From Akkermansiaceae bacterium (GTDB taxonomy: Bacteria; Verrucomicrobiota; Verrucomicrobiia; Verrucomicrobiales; Akkermansiaceae), in the NCBI GenBank assembly GCA_019634595.1, contig JAHCBC010000003.1, positions 970,661-1,034,660 on the forward strand: a stretch of DNA of 64,000 nt, in the 5' to 3' direction. Below the pieces are notes generated by a model, which was given only the letters and a program-made list of their open reading frames with translations, was not told the DNA's origin and ran no database searches. The translations under genes and the position numbers were made by a program. This document shows positions 35,266-42,594 of this stretch, piece by piece; position 1 is the stretch's first letter, and each line of letters opens with the position of its first letter.

Positions 35266-35790
35266 ATGCGTGATACTCCCCCAGCCGCTAACGGATTCAA
35301 ATGGTTACTCCGCATCGTGGCCCTGGTGGTATTGGTCGTCATCCTGTCCTACGGTGCCATCATCGTTGCGCTATTCATTCGTTTCCCCCTACCCGATGAA
35401 CTCACCGACCGCATCCCGGCCGCAACGGAAACAGGCAAACTGGCTGCGGCAGGCTACCCACATCCTGTCACCCGCATCGTAGACATCGATACCACTGGCG
35501 GCATGACCGGAGATGGAGAGACGTTGAAAATCCTCTGCTTTCCCAGCGACCAGATCGAGAAGATGAAAAGCGTCATCGCTTCTTCACAAAGCGCCGCCGG
35601 GGAGTGGCGGGCAGGACTCCCCGCCGAGCGATGGTGGATCTCATACATGGGGAGAAAAATCCCGCACGAACTGGCACTTCAGGAGCACGCCCCAGCGGAG
35701 GATTACATCCATCTGAAGGTTTCACCGCACGCCTGCCTCATCATCGACAAGAAGAGAGGAATCAGTTATGAATATCGTCTTTTCTGGTAA
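35266..35790 (+). CDS. hypothetical single-span membrane protein
   Basis: A 174-residue protein. One transmembrane helix spans about residues 12-38 (WLLRIVALVVLVVILSYGAI). A soluble, probably extracytoplasmic, domain follows with TGGMTGDGETLKILCFPSDQ and IDKKRGISYEYRLFW. Codon use is less GC-biased than the housekeeping genes, which may indicate a recently acquired or weakly expressed gene. I do not recognise a family. It stands alone between two minus-strand genes and no RBS is obvious upstream of ATG 35266. Confidence 0.55.
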   Translation: MRDTPPAANGFKWLLRIVALVVLVVILSYGAIIVALFIRFPLPDELTDRIPAATETGKLAAAGYPHPVTRIVDIDTTGGMTGDGETLKILCFPSDQIEKMKSVIASSQSAAGEWRAGLPAERWWISYMGRKIPHELALQEHAPAEDYIHLKVSPHACLIIDKKRGISYEYRLFW

Positions 35791-35830
35791 GAATATGAGA
35801 TGAGGACGCCATCTTCCTCGCCGAAGGCAC

Positions 35831-35845
35831 CACGACCTTCGCTAC
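35831..35845. repeat. copy 1 of CACGACCTTCGCTAC core at a gene end
   Basis: The 15-base core overlaps the stop codon of the SRPBCC gene (35842-36777, minus strand). Identical cores are at 36908-36922 and, inverted, at 40380-40394. It is part of an imperfect hairpin beginning at cgaagg 35822. Confidence 0.6.
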
Positions 35846-36777
35846 ACTTCCTCCATCCACGCACCGGCCTGCTCACCGCGCTCCAGATACCATTTGAGCG
35901 CGAACAGCGAGGCGGACCAGCCGAGCTTGTATTCCCACACCGCGTAGGAACCGAGGGTCATCTTCGCATGCCGGAAATCGAGGCGGGTCCCGCCCTCCCC
36001 TTCCTCCTCCATTTTCCAACTGACCGTGGACGGAGACTCTCCGAACCAGGAATAAACCAACCGGCTGCCCTCCACGTATTCCTCGATCCGTCCGGGACCA
36101 TCTCCGCCTTCCTCCTCCGTTTCCCAGCCGAATGAATATCGTCCTCCGGTGTGGTTCTCGATCACAGCGTCCTCCCCACTCATCCGCTCCCACTTCCGCA
36201 GTTCCGCCACGTCCGTGAGAGCGGAGAAAACGGCCTGTGGTGATGCGGCAATCCAGATGGAGAAAATGATCTCGTCATGGACATCATCCTCCGGAACCCC
36301 GAGGCCAGTATCGCCGTTCTCCAGCAGGCCGCGCAGGCGGCTGATGGAGAAGTCCCATGATTGCTTCTGGAAACTCATGCCTTCCGGGTCGTAGCCGAAA
36401 TAAACCCCTGAAGGAGCATCATGCCCGGCCTGTTGGCTGACAGAGAGCATGACGCCATCGTCGTGGGGCTCGAACCCTACATCCAGGCGGGTGAGGTACC
36501 CGTTGATGAACCACGTGAGGGAGAGGAGGGAATTTTCCCGCACCTCCTCCACCCGGTGCCTGCCCGACTGGAGGGGCAACCTGGAACTGATGAGGAAGTC
36601 ACCGCCCGCCCGGCATTCGACGGTGGCGCGGGTGGCCAGCCATTCGGCAAGGCGGGCGTCATCCGTCCAGTATTCCCAGCACCGCACAGGGCTACTACGG
36701 ATCAGGTAGTGGGTGGTGTAACCATACGGCTTTTCCTCATGGGAAAGATCGGCACCCTCTCCGGGATCAACACTCAT
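35842..36777 (-). CDS. protein with two tandem SRPBCC/AHSA1-like domains
   Basis: A 311-residue protein with two copies of the START/Bet v 1-like AHSA1 domain. Copy one runs to about residue 150 (THYLIRSSPVRCWEYWTDDARLAEWL, GRHRVEEVRENSLLSLTW). Copy two runs from about residue 165 to the end (IIFSIWIAASPQAVFSALTDVAELRKW, GPGRIEEYVEGSRLVYSWFGES, SWSLAFALKWYLERGE-like tail). Such proteins bind hydrophobic ligands or modulate Hsp90; the role here is unknown. It has no signal peptide. The tandem layout suggests internal duplication. The stop codon lies within a repeated palindromic core. Confidence 0.82.
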   Translation of the reverse strand: MSVDPGEGADLSHEEKPYGYTTHYLIRSSPVRCWEYWTDDARLAEWLATRATVECRAGGDFLISSRLPLQSGRHRVEEVRENSLLSLTWFINGYLTRLDVGFEPHDDGVMLSVSQQAGHDAPSGVYFGYDPEGMSFQKQSWDFSISRLRGLLENGDTGLGVPEDDVHDEIIFSIWIAASPQAVFSALTDVAELRKWERMSGEDAVIENHTGGRYSFGWETEEEGGDGPGRIEEYVEGSRLVYSWFGESPSTVSWKMEEEGEGGTRLDFRHAKMTLGSYAVWEYKLGWSASLFALKWYLERGEQAGAWMEEV

Positions 36778-36907
36778 GCGGCATCATGAGTGTGGATCCC
36801 CCGGATAGGTCAAGAGATTCGGCGGAGAGCACGCCACAATGCGTGGATGCCATCGATTGCCAAGGTGGATCAGGAAAGGCGGATGCGATCTCCCCATCCG
36901 AAGATCT

Positions 36908-36922
36908 CACGACCTTCGCTAC
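36908..36922. repeat. copy 2 of CACGACCTTCGCTAC core at a gene end
   Basis: An exact copy of the core, six bases beyond the stop codon of the SDR gene 36929-37654 (minus strand). An upstream cgaag (36898-36902) can pair with cttcg in the core to form an imperfect hairpin. Confidence 0.6.
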
Positions 36923-36928
36923 CCTGTC

Positions 36929-37654
36929 TCACTGCCCGCCGGCGGTCGGGCGGATGATGATCTCGTTCACATCCACGTCCTCCGGCTGCCCGATGGCGTA
37001 GGCAATGCCGCGGGCGATGGCGTCCGGCGTGAGGGCGACGGCGCGGAAGTCATCGATCATCTTCTTCGTCCCGGGATCGGAAATCGTGTGGGCAAGCTCG
37101 GACTCCACCACGCCGGGGGAGATGATGGTCACGCGCACGTCCTTGTTCTCCAGGCGCAGGCCTTCGGAAATGGCGCGCACCGCGAACTTCGTGCCGGAAT
37201 ACACGGCGCATGTCGGCCACACCTGGAAGCCGCCGATGGAGGAGACGTTGATGACCTGGCCGGACCGCCGCTCCTGCATGTGCGGCAGCACGGCGGCGAT
37301 GCCGTGGAGAACACCGCGGATGTTCACGTCGATCATCTGGTTCCACTCCGCAATCTTCAGCTCATGCAGCGGGGAAAGTGGCATGACACCGGCGTTGTTG
37401 ATGATGACGTCGATACGGCCGAACTTTTCCAACGCGAATTCCGCGAAGGCCTGCGTGTCTTCCAGGCTGGTGACATCGAGCGACTTGATTTCAACCTGTC
37501 CGCCCGCATCGCGGATCTCCGCGGCGAGCTTTTCCAGACGGTCCACCCGGCGCGCGCCGAGCACGACGGTGTGGCCCAGCGCGGCGAGGTGGCGGGCGGT
37601 GGCTTCGCCGATGCCGCTGCTGGCTCCGGTGATGAGGATGATTTTGGATTTCAT
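36929..37654 (-). CDS. SDR family oxidoreductase (NADP-dependent type)
   Basis: A 241-residue classical SDR. Motifs are ILITGASSGIGEATARHLA (cofactor), DVIINNAGVMPLSPL (NNAG), INVSSIGGFQVWP (catalytic Ser) and YSGTKFAVRAISEGLRLE (Tyr-x-x-x-Lys). It resembles the YdfG/clavaldehyde-dehydrogenase-type SDRs. The sequence ends with the unusual VNEIIIRPTAGGQ, matching that group. It follows a second SDR on the same strand by 48 bases. The pair is divergent from an AraC regulator, so all three genes are likely one regulatory unit for carbonyl reduction. Confidence 0.9.
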   Translation of the reverse strand: MKSKIILITGASSGIGEATARHLAALGHTVVLGARRVDRLEKLAAEIRDAGGQVEIKSLDVTSLEDTQAFAEFALEKFGRIDVIINNAGVMPLSPLHELKIAEWNQMIDVNIRGVLHGIAAVLPHMQERRSGQVINVSSIGGFQVWPTCAVYSGTKFAVRAISEGLRLENKDVRVTIISPGVVESELAHTISDPGTKKMIDDFRAVALTPDAIARGIAYAIGQPEDVDVNEIIIRPTAGGQ

Positions 37655-37702
37655 GATAAGTTTCTGGTTTTCAGTGTTCAGTTTTCAGGAAGAGAAGAAG
37701 TG

Positions 37703-38458
37703 TCAGATGAAGAGGCCGCCGGAGGCCTCGATGCGCTGGGCGTTGACCCAGCGGCCCTCGTCGGAGCAGAGGAAGACGGAAACGCCCGCGATGTCATCCG
37801 GCTGCGCGGTGCGGCCGAGCGCGGTCTGGGAGACAATGGAGCCGCGGATCACCGGATCGCCGAGCGAGGCGCTGGTGAAGTCCGTCTCCGCCGGACCGGG
37901 AGCTACGGTGTTCGCCGTAATGCCGCGCTGCCCCAGCTCCTTCGCCAGGTAGCGGGTATAGACCTCCACCGCGCCTTTCATCGCCGCGTAGGCGGAGTAG
38001 CCGGGCAGGGTGAAACGGGCCAGACCCGTGGAGGTGTTGATGATGCGCCCCCCGTCCGCCAGCAACGGCAGCAGCGTCTGGGTGAGGAAGTAGACGCCCT
38101 TGAAATGGACGTTGGACAGACGGTCGAAGTCCTCCTCCGTCATTTCCGCCAGCGGACCACGGACATCCATGCCCGCGTTGTTGAGCAGGAAGTCGAAGCT
38201 GTCCCTGCCCCATGTTTCCCGCAGGACGCCGGCGACCTCTTCCGCAAAGGCGGGGAAGGAAGAGGAAATGCCAGTGTCGAGGAACAGCGCGGCAGCCTTC
38301 CGCCCGCGGATCTCCTCCGCCACGGCTTCCGCTTCGTCCTTTCCGCTGCGGTAAGTGAGGATCACGTCGGCTCCGTGGTCCGCGAGTTGCAGGGCGGTTG
38401 CCCGGCCCAGCCCGCGGCTGCCACCGGTGATGAGTGCGATCTTTGCGTTCAGTTTCAT
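37703..38458 (-). CDS. SDR family oxidoreductase
   Basis: A 251-residue classical SDR with IALITGGSRGLGRATALQLA (cofactor), FDFLLNNAGMDVRGPL (NNAG), RIINTSTGLARFTLPGYSAYAAMKGAV (Ser-Tyr-Lys triad) and the C-terminal WVNAQRIEASGGLFI. The ITANTVAPGPAETDF segment is the family PG motif. It is the gene nearest the AraC-family regulator and is transcribed away from it. The start at ATG 38458 removes an atypical 16-residue extension. It is probably a reductase for small ketones, aldehydes or quinones; the substrate is unknown. Confidence 0.9.
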   Translation of the reverse strand: MKLNAKIALITGGSRGLGRATALQLADHGADVILTYRSGKDEAEAVAEEIRGRKAAALFLDTGISSSFPAFAEEVAGVLRETWGRDSFDFLLNNAGMDVRGPLAEMTEEDFDRLSNVHFKGVYFLTQTLLPLLADGGRIINTSTGLARFTLPGYSAYAAMKGAVEVYTRYLAKELGQRGITANTVAPGPAETDFTSASLGDPVIRGSIVSQTALGRTAQPDDIAGVSVFLCSDEGRWVNAQRIEASGGLFI

Positions 38459-38565
38459 GACGGAAACACGGTGCCACAGATCCCGCCCCATCCACAATAC
38501 CCACACCTCCCGAATGATTGCCCGATTCTACACTCATGCGGATCTAAATTGCCAAAACAGCCATC

Positions 38566-39474
38566 ATGATTGCTTATTTCTCCATGAACTCGAAGCCAAC
38601 ACTCATCAGCCTGCTTGAGGAACTCACCTCTGAGGAGGGGGTTCGACCCTCCGCCCTTCCCGGGGTGCGGCTCATGCGCTCCACGGAAAACTGGCCGCGC
38701 GTGCCCGTGACCTATGAGCCTGGCATTGTCGTCATCGCCCAAGGAATGAAGCGAGGCCACATCGGCGGGCAGACCTTCAACTACGGTCCGGGAAACTACC
38801 TGGTTCTGTCCCTGCCGCTGCCGTTCGAGTGCGATACGGAGGGTTCACCCGAGGAGCCGATGCTGGGGGTGGCCATCAGCGTGAGTCCCGCCATCGTCGC
38901 GGAGCTGGTGATGGAGATCCGGAACCTGCCTCCGGTCACTGAGCCGCAGACGCTGGCCCTACGCTCGTATCCGCTCGACGGGGAGCTTTCGGACACCGTG
39001 CTGCGCCTGCTGCTCTGCCTGCGGAATGACGATGACACGCGCATCCTCGGCCCGCAGATCATCCGGGAGGTCATCTACCGGGCGCTGCTGCGGGAGCGCA
39101 GCGGGACCCTACGTGCGCTGGCCACTCCGCACAGCCATTTCGGTCAGATACGCCGCGCCCTTTCCCGCATGCACGCGGACTACGCGAAGTCCGTGGACAT
39201 CTCCACCTTGGCGGCGGATGCGGGCATGAGTGTCTCCGCCTTCCACAGCCACTTCAAGGCCGTGACCTCCTCCCCTCCGCTGCAGTATCTGAAAAACATC
39301 CGCCTGCAGAAGGCCCGCATGCTCATGGCGCACGATGGCTTCACCGCCAGCACCGCCGCGCGGGAGGTGGGCTACGAAAGCGCCTCCCAGTTCAGCCGTG
39401 AGTTCAAGCGCTACTTCGGCAACACGCCCGCCGCCGTCGCGGAGGAAATGCGCGCGGCGATGATAAGGCTGTGA
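38566..39474 (+). CDS. AraC family transcriptional regulator (AraC_N plus HTH, YqhC-like)
   Basis: A 302-residue regulator. The N-terminal half is the AraC_N cupin-like sensor, with PGIVVIAQGMKRGHIGGQTFNYGPGNYLVLSLPLPFECDTEGSPEEPMLG typical of the YqhC group. The C-terminal half has two helix-turn-helix motifs: VDISTLAADAGMSVSAFHSHFKAVT and HDGFTASTAAREVGYESASQFSREFKRYFG. YqhC-type proteins sense aldehydes and activate adjacent reductase genes, which fits the two divergent SDRs here. The intergenic gap to the SDR start is 107 bases and should hold its binding site. ATG 38584 is an alternative start. Confidence 0.92.
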   Translation: MIAYFSMNSKPTLISLLEELTSEEGVRPSALPGVRLMRSTENWPRVPVTYEPGIVVIAQGMKRGHIGGQTFNYGPGNYLVLSLPLPFECDTEGSPEEPMLGVAISVSPAIVAELVMEIRNLPPVTEPQTLALRSYPLDGELSDTVLRLLLCLRNDDDTRILGPQIIREVIYRALLRERSGTLRALATPHSHFGQIRRALSRMHADYAKSVDISTLAADAGMSVSAFHSHFKAVTSSPPLQYLKNIRLQKARMLMAHDGFTASTAAREVGYESASQFSREFKRYFGNTPAAVAEEMRAAMIRL

Positions 39475-39819
39475 AGGGTGCCGCCCCCGTGAAGGAAGAT
39501 CGTCAAACCGCAGATGAACGCGGATAGGAGATGAAGGGGATTCTTCAATCCGTGACGGCATGAATGGCGGGTGGGGTGCGCGTATCGCCAGGTGAAAGGG
39601 AACTTCCCTGGTGGATGATATCACAAGCATGACGGGATGTAGCGTCATGGCTGCACCATGACGGTTGGGCGGATGTCACCTGCCTTCCGGCGCTCCATCC
39701 GCGGACGGACGGGCGGCAGGCGACCACCAGCAGTGGGATCTCAGGATCAGGGCGGATCTTCCCCGCCGGCATGACGAAGTCATGCCGCTACACCATGGCT
39801 GCGCCATCCATCTCCCAGC
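39475..39819. repeat. intergenic region with one cgcagatgaa repeat and two perfect palindromes
   Basis: A copy of the cgcagatgaa repeat is at 39505-39526. cgtcatgg-ctgca-ccatgacg spans 39643-39663. ggcatgac-gaa-gtcatgcc spans 39768-39786. The region lies between convergent ends of the AraC gene and the exported protein gene 39820-40326. No gene is apparent; the candidate frames have poor composition. Confidence 0.55.
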
Positions 39820-40326
39820 TCACTTCGCCGGATAGGGGGAGGCGGCCAGCGCCTTGAACTCCGCCTTCACCTTGTCCGCTCCGTCCTTCGCCGCGTTCAG
39901 GCGGATGAAGACGTTCCCCTGCGGGCCGGGCACGATGGCGGCGAGCGTGACGTGGTTCTCCAGCGGCACCGGCTCAGGGCGCATGGTGGAACCCTTGTAG
40001 GTGCCGGTGATGGTGGCGATGACGATTTCCTTGTCACCCGCCTTCACGGTTTCCTTCTCCAACGTTGGAGCCGGCTCCGGAGCGAACTGGCCCTGCCAGC
40101 GCGCGAGGTTCGCGTCCACGCTGCCGCCCTGTCCGCCGGGGAAGTGGTAGAAGATCGCCTCGAGCTTCGGCTCGCCTTCCTTCACCAGGCTGCCCGCGCT
40201 CATCGGCCGTGCTTCCTCCGCAGCCTTCCAACCATCGGCGGCCTTGAATTTCAGACCGGCGACTTCGATCTCGGCGGCATACAGCGGGGCGACCAGGGCG
40301 GAAAGGATGGCAAGATGGCGGATCAT
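39820..40326 (-). CDS. hypothetical exported protein
   Basis: A 168-residue protein with signal peptide MIRHLAILSALVAPLYAAE. The mature region has GLKFKAADGWKAAEEARPM, a Gly-rich turn HFPGGQGGSVDANLARW and the strand pattern IVIATITGTYKG. It ends with AEFKALAASPYPAK. It is probably a periplasmic beta-rich protein. Similar small exported proteins are frequent in PVC genomes without known function. I start it at ATG 40326, where the signal peptide begins, rather than seven codons upstream. It is followed upstream on the same strand by the HAD gene, separated by a perfect hairpin. Confidence 0.72.
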   Translation of the reverse strand: MIRHLAILSALVAPLYAAEIEVAGLKFKAADGWKAAEEARPMSAGSLVKEGEPKLEAIFYHFPGGQGGSVDANLARWQGQFAPEPAPTLEKETVKAGDKEIVIATITGTYKGSTMRPEPVPLENHVTLAAIVPGPQGNVFIRLNAAKDGADKVKAEFKALAASPYPAK

Positions 40327-40376
40327 GATGGAGCACTGATACGGCAAACCACCGGAAAGTATAGCAGGGAATCTCC

Positions 40377-40410
40377 GGGGTAGCGAAGGTCGTGAGACCT
40401 TCGCTACCCC
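40377..40410. repeat. perfect 15-bp palindrome (copy 3, inverted, of CACGACCTTCGCTAC core)
   Basis: ggggtagcgaaggtc and gaccttcgctacccc form a perfect 15-bp stem with loop gtga. The stem contains the TAG stop codon of the HAD gene (40404-40406). The same core occurs at 35831 and 36908, each time at the 3' end of a minus-strand gene. It could be a terminator or mRNA 3'-end stabiliser, or a mobile palindromic unit. Confidence 0.75.
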
Positions 40411-41108
40411 TTGTTGCCGACCGTGATGGATTCGAGCACATCCGCCAATCCCGCCAGTCCGTCACAGAACCACCGCGCTTCCGGGTGGGCCTTCCTTACC
40501 AACACCGCTTCCAGCCCTGCCGAGGTCGCACCGCCGACATCCGCGACCCAGCTATCTCCGATCATCACGATCCTCACGCCGTCTCCAGCATACCCGCGCA
40601 CCATTTGGAACGCGGAAGGGTGCGGCTTCTCGACACCAGTGAGGCCGGAACTGAAGATGATCTCGAAATGCGGTGCCAGTCCGAGAGCCGCCACCAGATC
40701 CTCCAGCTCGGGCACGTGATTGGAGAGGATCACATGCCGCCAGCCTGCCGCGGAAAGACGCTCCAAGGCGGGCACCACATCCGCAAAAACCTCCCATCCG
40801 GAAGGCTCGCAGTAGATCTCCTTCACCCGGCCCGCCGCGCGGAGTGCCGCCTCACGCCCCATCCCCGCGCCGTTTTCCAACGCGATGACGAACAACGCTT
40901 CCAGCCGCGCCCACCATGCGTCCGCCGGTTCATCCACGCGGATGGTTTCCGGCAAGTGCCACGGGAAGCCCTCGCGCAGGTATGGCTTCAGCGCGGCGAC
41001 ATCCACCACCACGCCCTCCGTTGCCGACGCCTGGGCCAAGGCTCCGCTCCACCGCCCATCCCGGCGGGCGAGCGTGTCATCGAAGTCCCAGATCAGGTAA
41101 CCGGCCAT
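40404..41108 (-). CDS. HAD superfamily hydrolase
   Basis: A 234-residue phosphatase-like HAD protein. Motif I is WDFDDTLARRDG with the nucleophile and acid Asp pair. Motif II is HVILSNHVPEL. Motif III Lys is in TGVEKPHPSAFQM. Motif IV is MIGDSWVADVGGATSAG. The cap is a C1 type helical insertion (about residues 25-105). Family members dephosphorylate small sugars or phosphoglycolate; the specificity is open. It follows serS on the same strand by 15 bases, so the two are probably co-transcribed. Confidence 0.9.
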   Translation of the reverse strand: MAGYLIWDFDDTLARRDGRWSGALAQASATEGVVVDVAALKPYLREGFPWHLPETIRVDEPADAWWARLEALFVIALENGAGMGREAALRAAGRVKEIYCEPSGWEVFADVVPALERLSAAGWRHVILSNHVPELEDLVAALGLAPHFEIIFSSGLTGVEKPHPSAFQMVRGYAGDGVRIVMIGDSWVADVGGATSAGLEAVLVRKAHPEARWFCDGLAGLADVLESITVGNKG

Positions 41109-41123
41109 GGGACTGAGGTTGTC

Positions 41124-42404
41124 TTACCCGATGCTCTCCGCACCGAAGTAGGGCACCAGCGCCTCCGGGATGCGGATGGAGCCGTCCGGCTGCTGGTATT
41201 GCTCCAGCAGCGCGACGTAGAGCCGCGGCAGGGCGGTGCCGGAGCCGTTGAGCGTGTGCGGGAAGCGATTCTTGCCCTCGGCATCCTTGAAACGGGTCTT
41301 CATCCGGCGGGCTTGGAAATCGCTGAACCATGAGCAGCTTGAAACCTCCAGATACTTGCCGTGGCCGGGAGCCCAGACCTCGATGTCGTAGGTCTTTGAC
41401 GAATTCGCGCCGAGGTCTCCGGTGCAAAGCTCGATGGTGCGGTAGTGCAGCCCCAGCTTCTGGAGAATGGATTCCGCATGACCGGTCAGTTGCTCCAGCA
41501 CCTCCAGCCCCTGGTCCGGGTGGACGATCTGGACCAGCTCCACCTTGTCGAACTGGTGCATGCGGATGATGCCCTTGTTGTCACGGCCGGCCGATCCCGC
41601 CTCACGGCGGAAACATGGCGTGTAGGCCACCATTTTCACCGGCAGTTCGGCCTCGGAGAGGATGGTGTCGCGCAGGAGATTGGTGACAGGAACCTCCGCG
41701 GTGGGGGCGAGGAACAGGCCATTGATGCCGTTCTCGTCCGCATCCGTGCCATACATGTCATCCTCGAATTTCGGGAGCTGGCCGGTGCCTTCCATGCACT
41801 CCCGCTTCACGAGGTGCGGAACATTCACCTCCTCATAGCCGTTCGCCGTCTGGGTATCCAAAAGGAAGTTGATCAGCGCGCGCTCCAGCTTCGCCCCCTT
41901 GCCGCGATAGACGACGAATGCCGAACCAGCGATGCGGATGCCGTCCTCCCAGTTGATGAGCTTGTGGGCGAGCGCGAGTTCGACGTGGTCCTTCGGAGCT
42001 TCCAGCGCGGGCTTCGGCCCCCACTCGCGCACCACCGGGTTCGCAGTCTCGTCGCTGCCTACCGGGCAGGCGTCATGCGGCAGATTCGGGATATTGAGCA
42101 GGAGTTCCTGCTGTTTCGCGGTGGCGGTTTCCGCCTCGGCGTCCAGCTCGACGATTTTCTCGTTGATGCCACGCACCTCGGCCTCCAGCTCGGAGCTGTC
42201 CAGCCCCTGCGCCTTCATCCCGCCGATGTTCTTGGAAATCGACTTCCGGGAGCCTTGGAACGCCTGTTTGGTGGTTTCGGCGGCGCGACGGGTTTCGTCG
42301 CAGGCAAGCACCTCATCGACCAGTTTCCAGTGGTCGCCGCCCCGTGTTTTGAGGCGTTCTTTGACGAGGTCGGGGTTTTCGCGGATGACGCGGATGTCGA
42401 GCAT
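41124..42404 (-). CDS. serS: serine--tRNA ligase
   Basis: A 426-residue class II synthetase charging tRNA-Ser. The N-terminal coiled-coil arm is in residues 30-105 (LDIRVIRENPDLVKERLKTRG, ELEAEVRGINEKIVELDAE). Motif 2 is FRREAGSAGRDNKGIIRMHQF, and motif 3 is LNGSGTALPRLYVALLEQYQ. The tRNA-Ser-specific insert PTAEVPVTNLLRDTILSEAELP is present. The C-terminus IPEALVPYFGAESIG is typical. The window also encodes a tRNA-Ser(GGA) at 56872-56961. The HAD gene follows it downstream. Confidence 0.97.
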   Translation of the reverse strand: MLDIRVIRENPDLVKERLKTRGGDHWKLVDEVLACDETRRAAETTKQAFQGSRKSISKNIGGMKAQGLDSSELEAEVRGINEKIVELDAEAETATAKQQELLLNIPNLPHDACPVGSDETANPVVREWGPKPALEAPKDHVELALAHKLINWEDGIRIAGSAFVVYRGKGAKLERALINFLLDTQTANGYEEVNVPHLVKRECMEGTGQLPKFEDDMYGTDADENGINGLFLAPTAEVPVTNLLRDTILSEAELPVKMVAYTPCFRREAGSAGRDNKGIIRMHQFDKVELVQIVHPDQGLEVLEQLTGHAESILQKLGLHYRTIELCTGDLGANSSKTYDIEVWAPGHGKYLEVSSCSWFSDFQARRMKTRFKDAEGKNRFPHTLNGSGTALPRLYVALLEQYQQPDGSIRIPEALVPYFGAESIG

Positions 42405-42594
42405 GGCGGGGTGAGTCTTGCGGGCCGCCGATGCGCGTTCAAGCGAAAGCTCGGCGGGAAAGGCACCCGGGCGCCGGGAATCCGCTTTCAGAAAACCGCG
42501 TGAAATCCGGGGAAATACCCCTTCCGTGTGATGAAATTCCTGATATTTATGTCAGATTTTGGCCCGTCGTGACGTATGTTCGTGCAGATACACG

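Noticed and set aside
32857..38458. Polyketide or fatty-acid cluster suggested by three SDR genes
   Set aside because: The SDRs are in separate transcription units, and no ketosynthase, acyl carrier protein or thioesterase is nearby.
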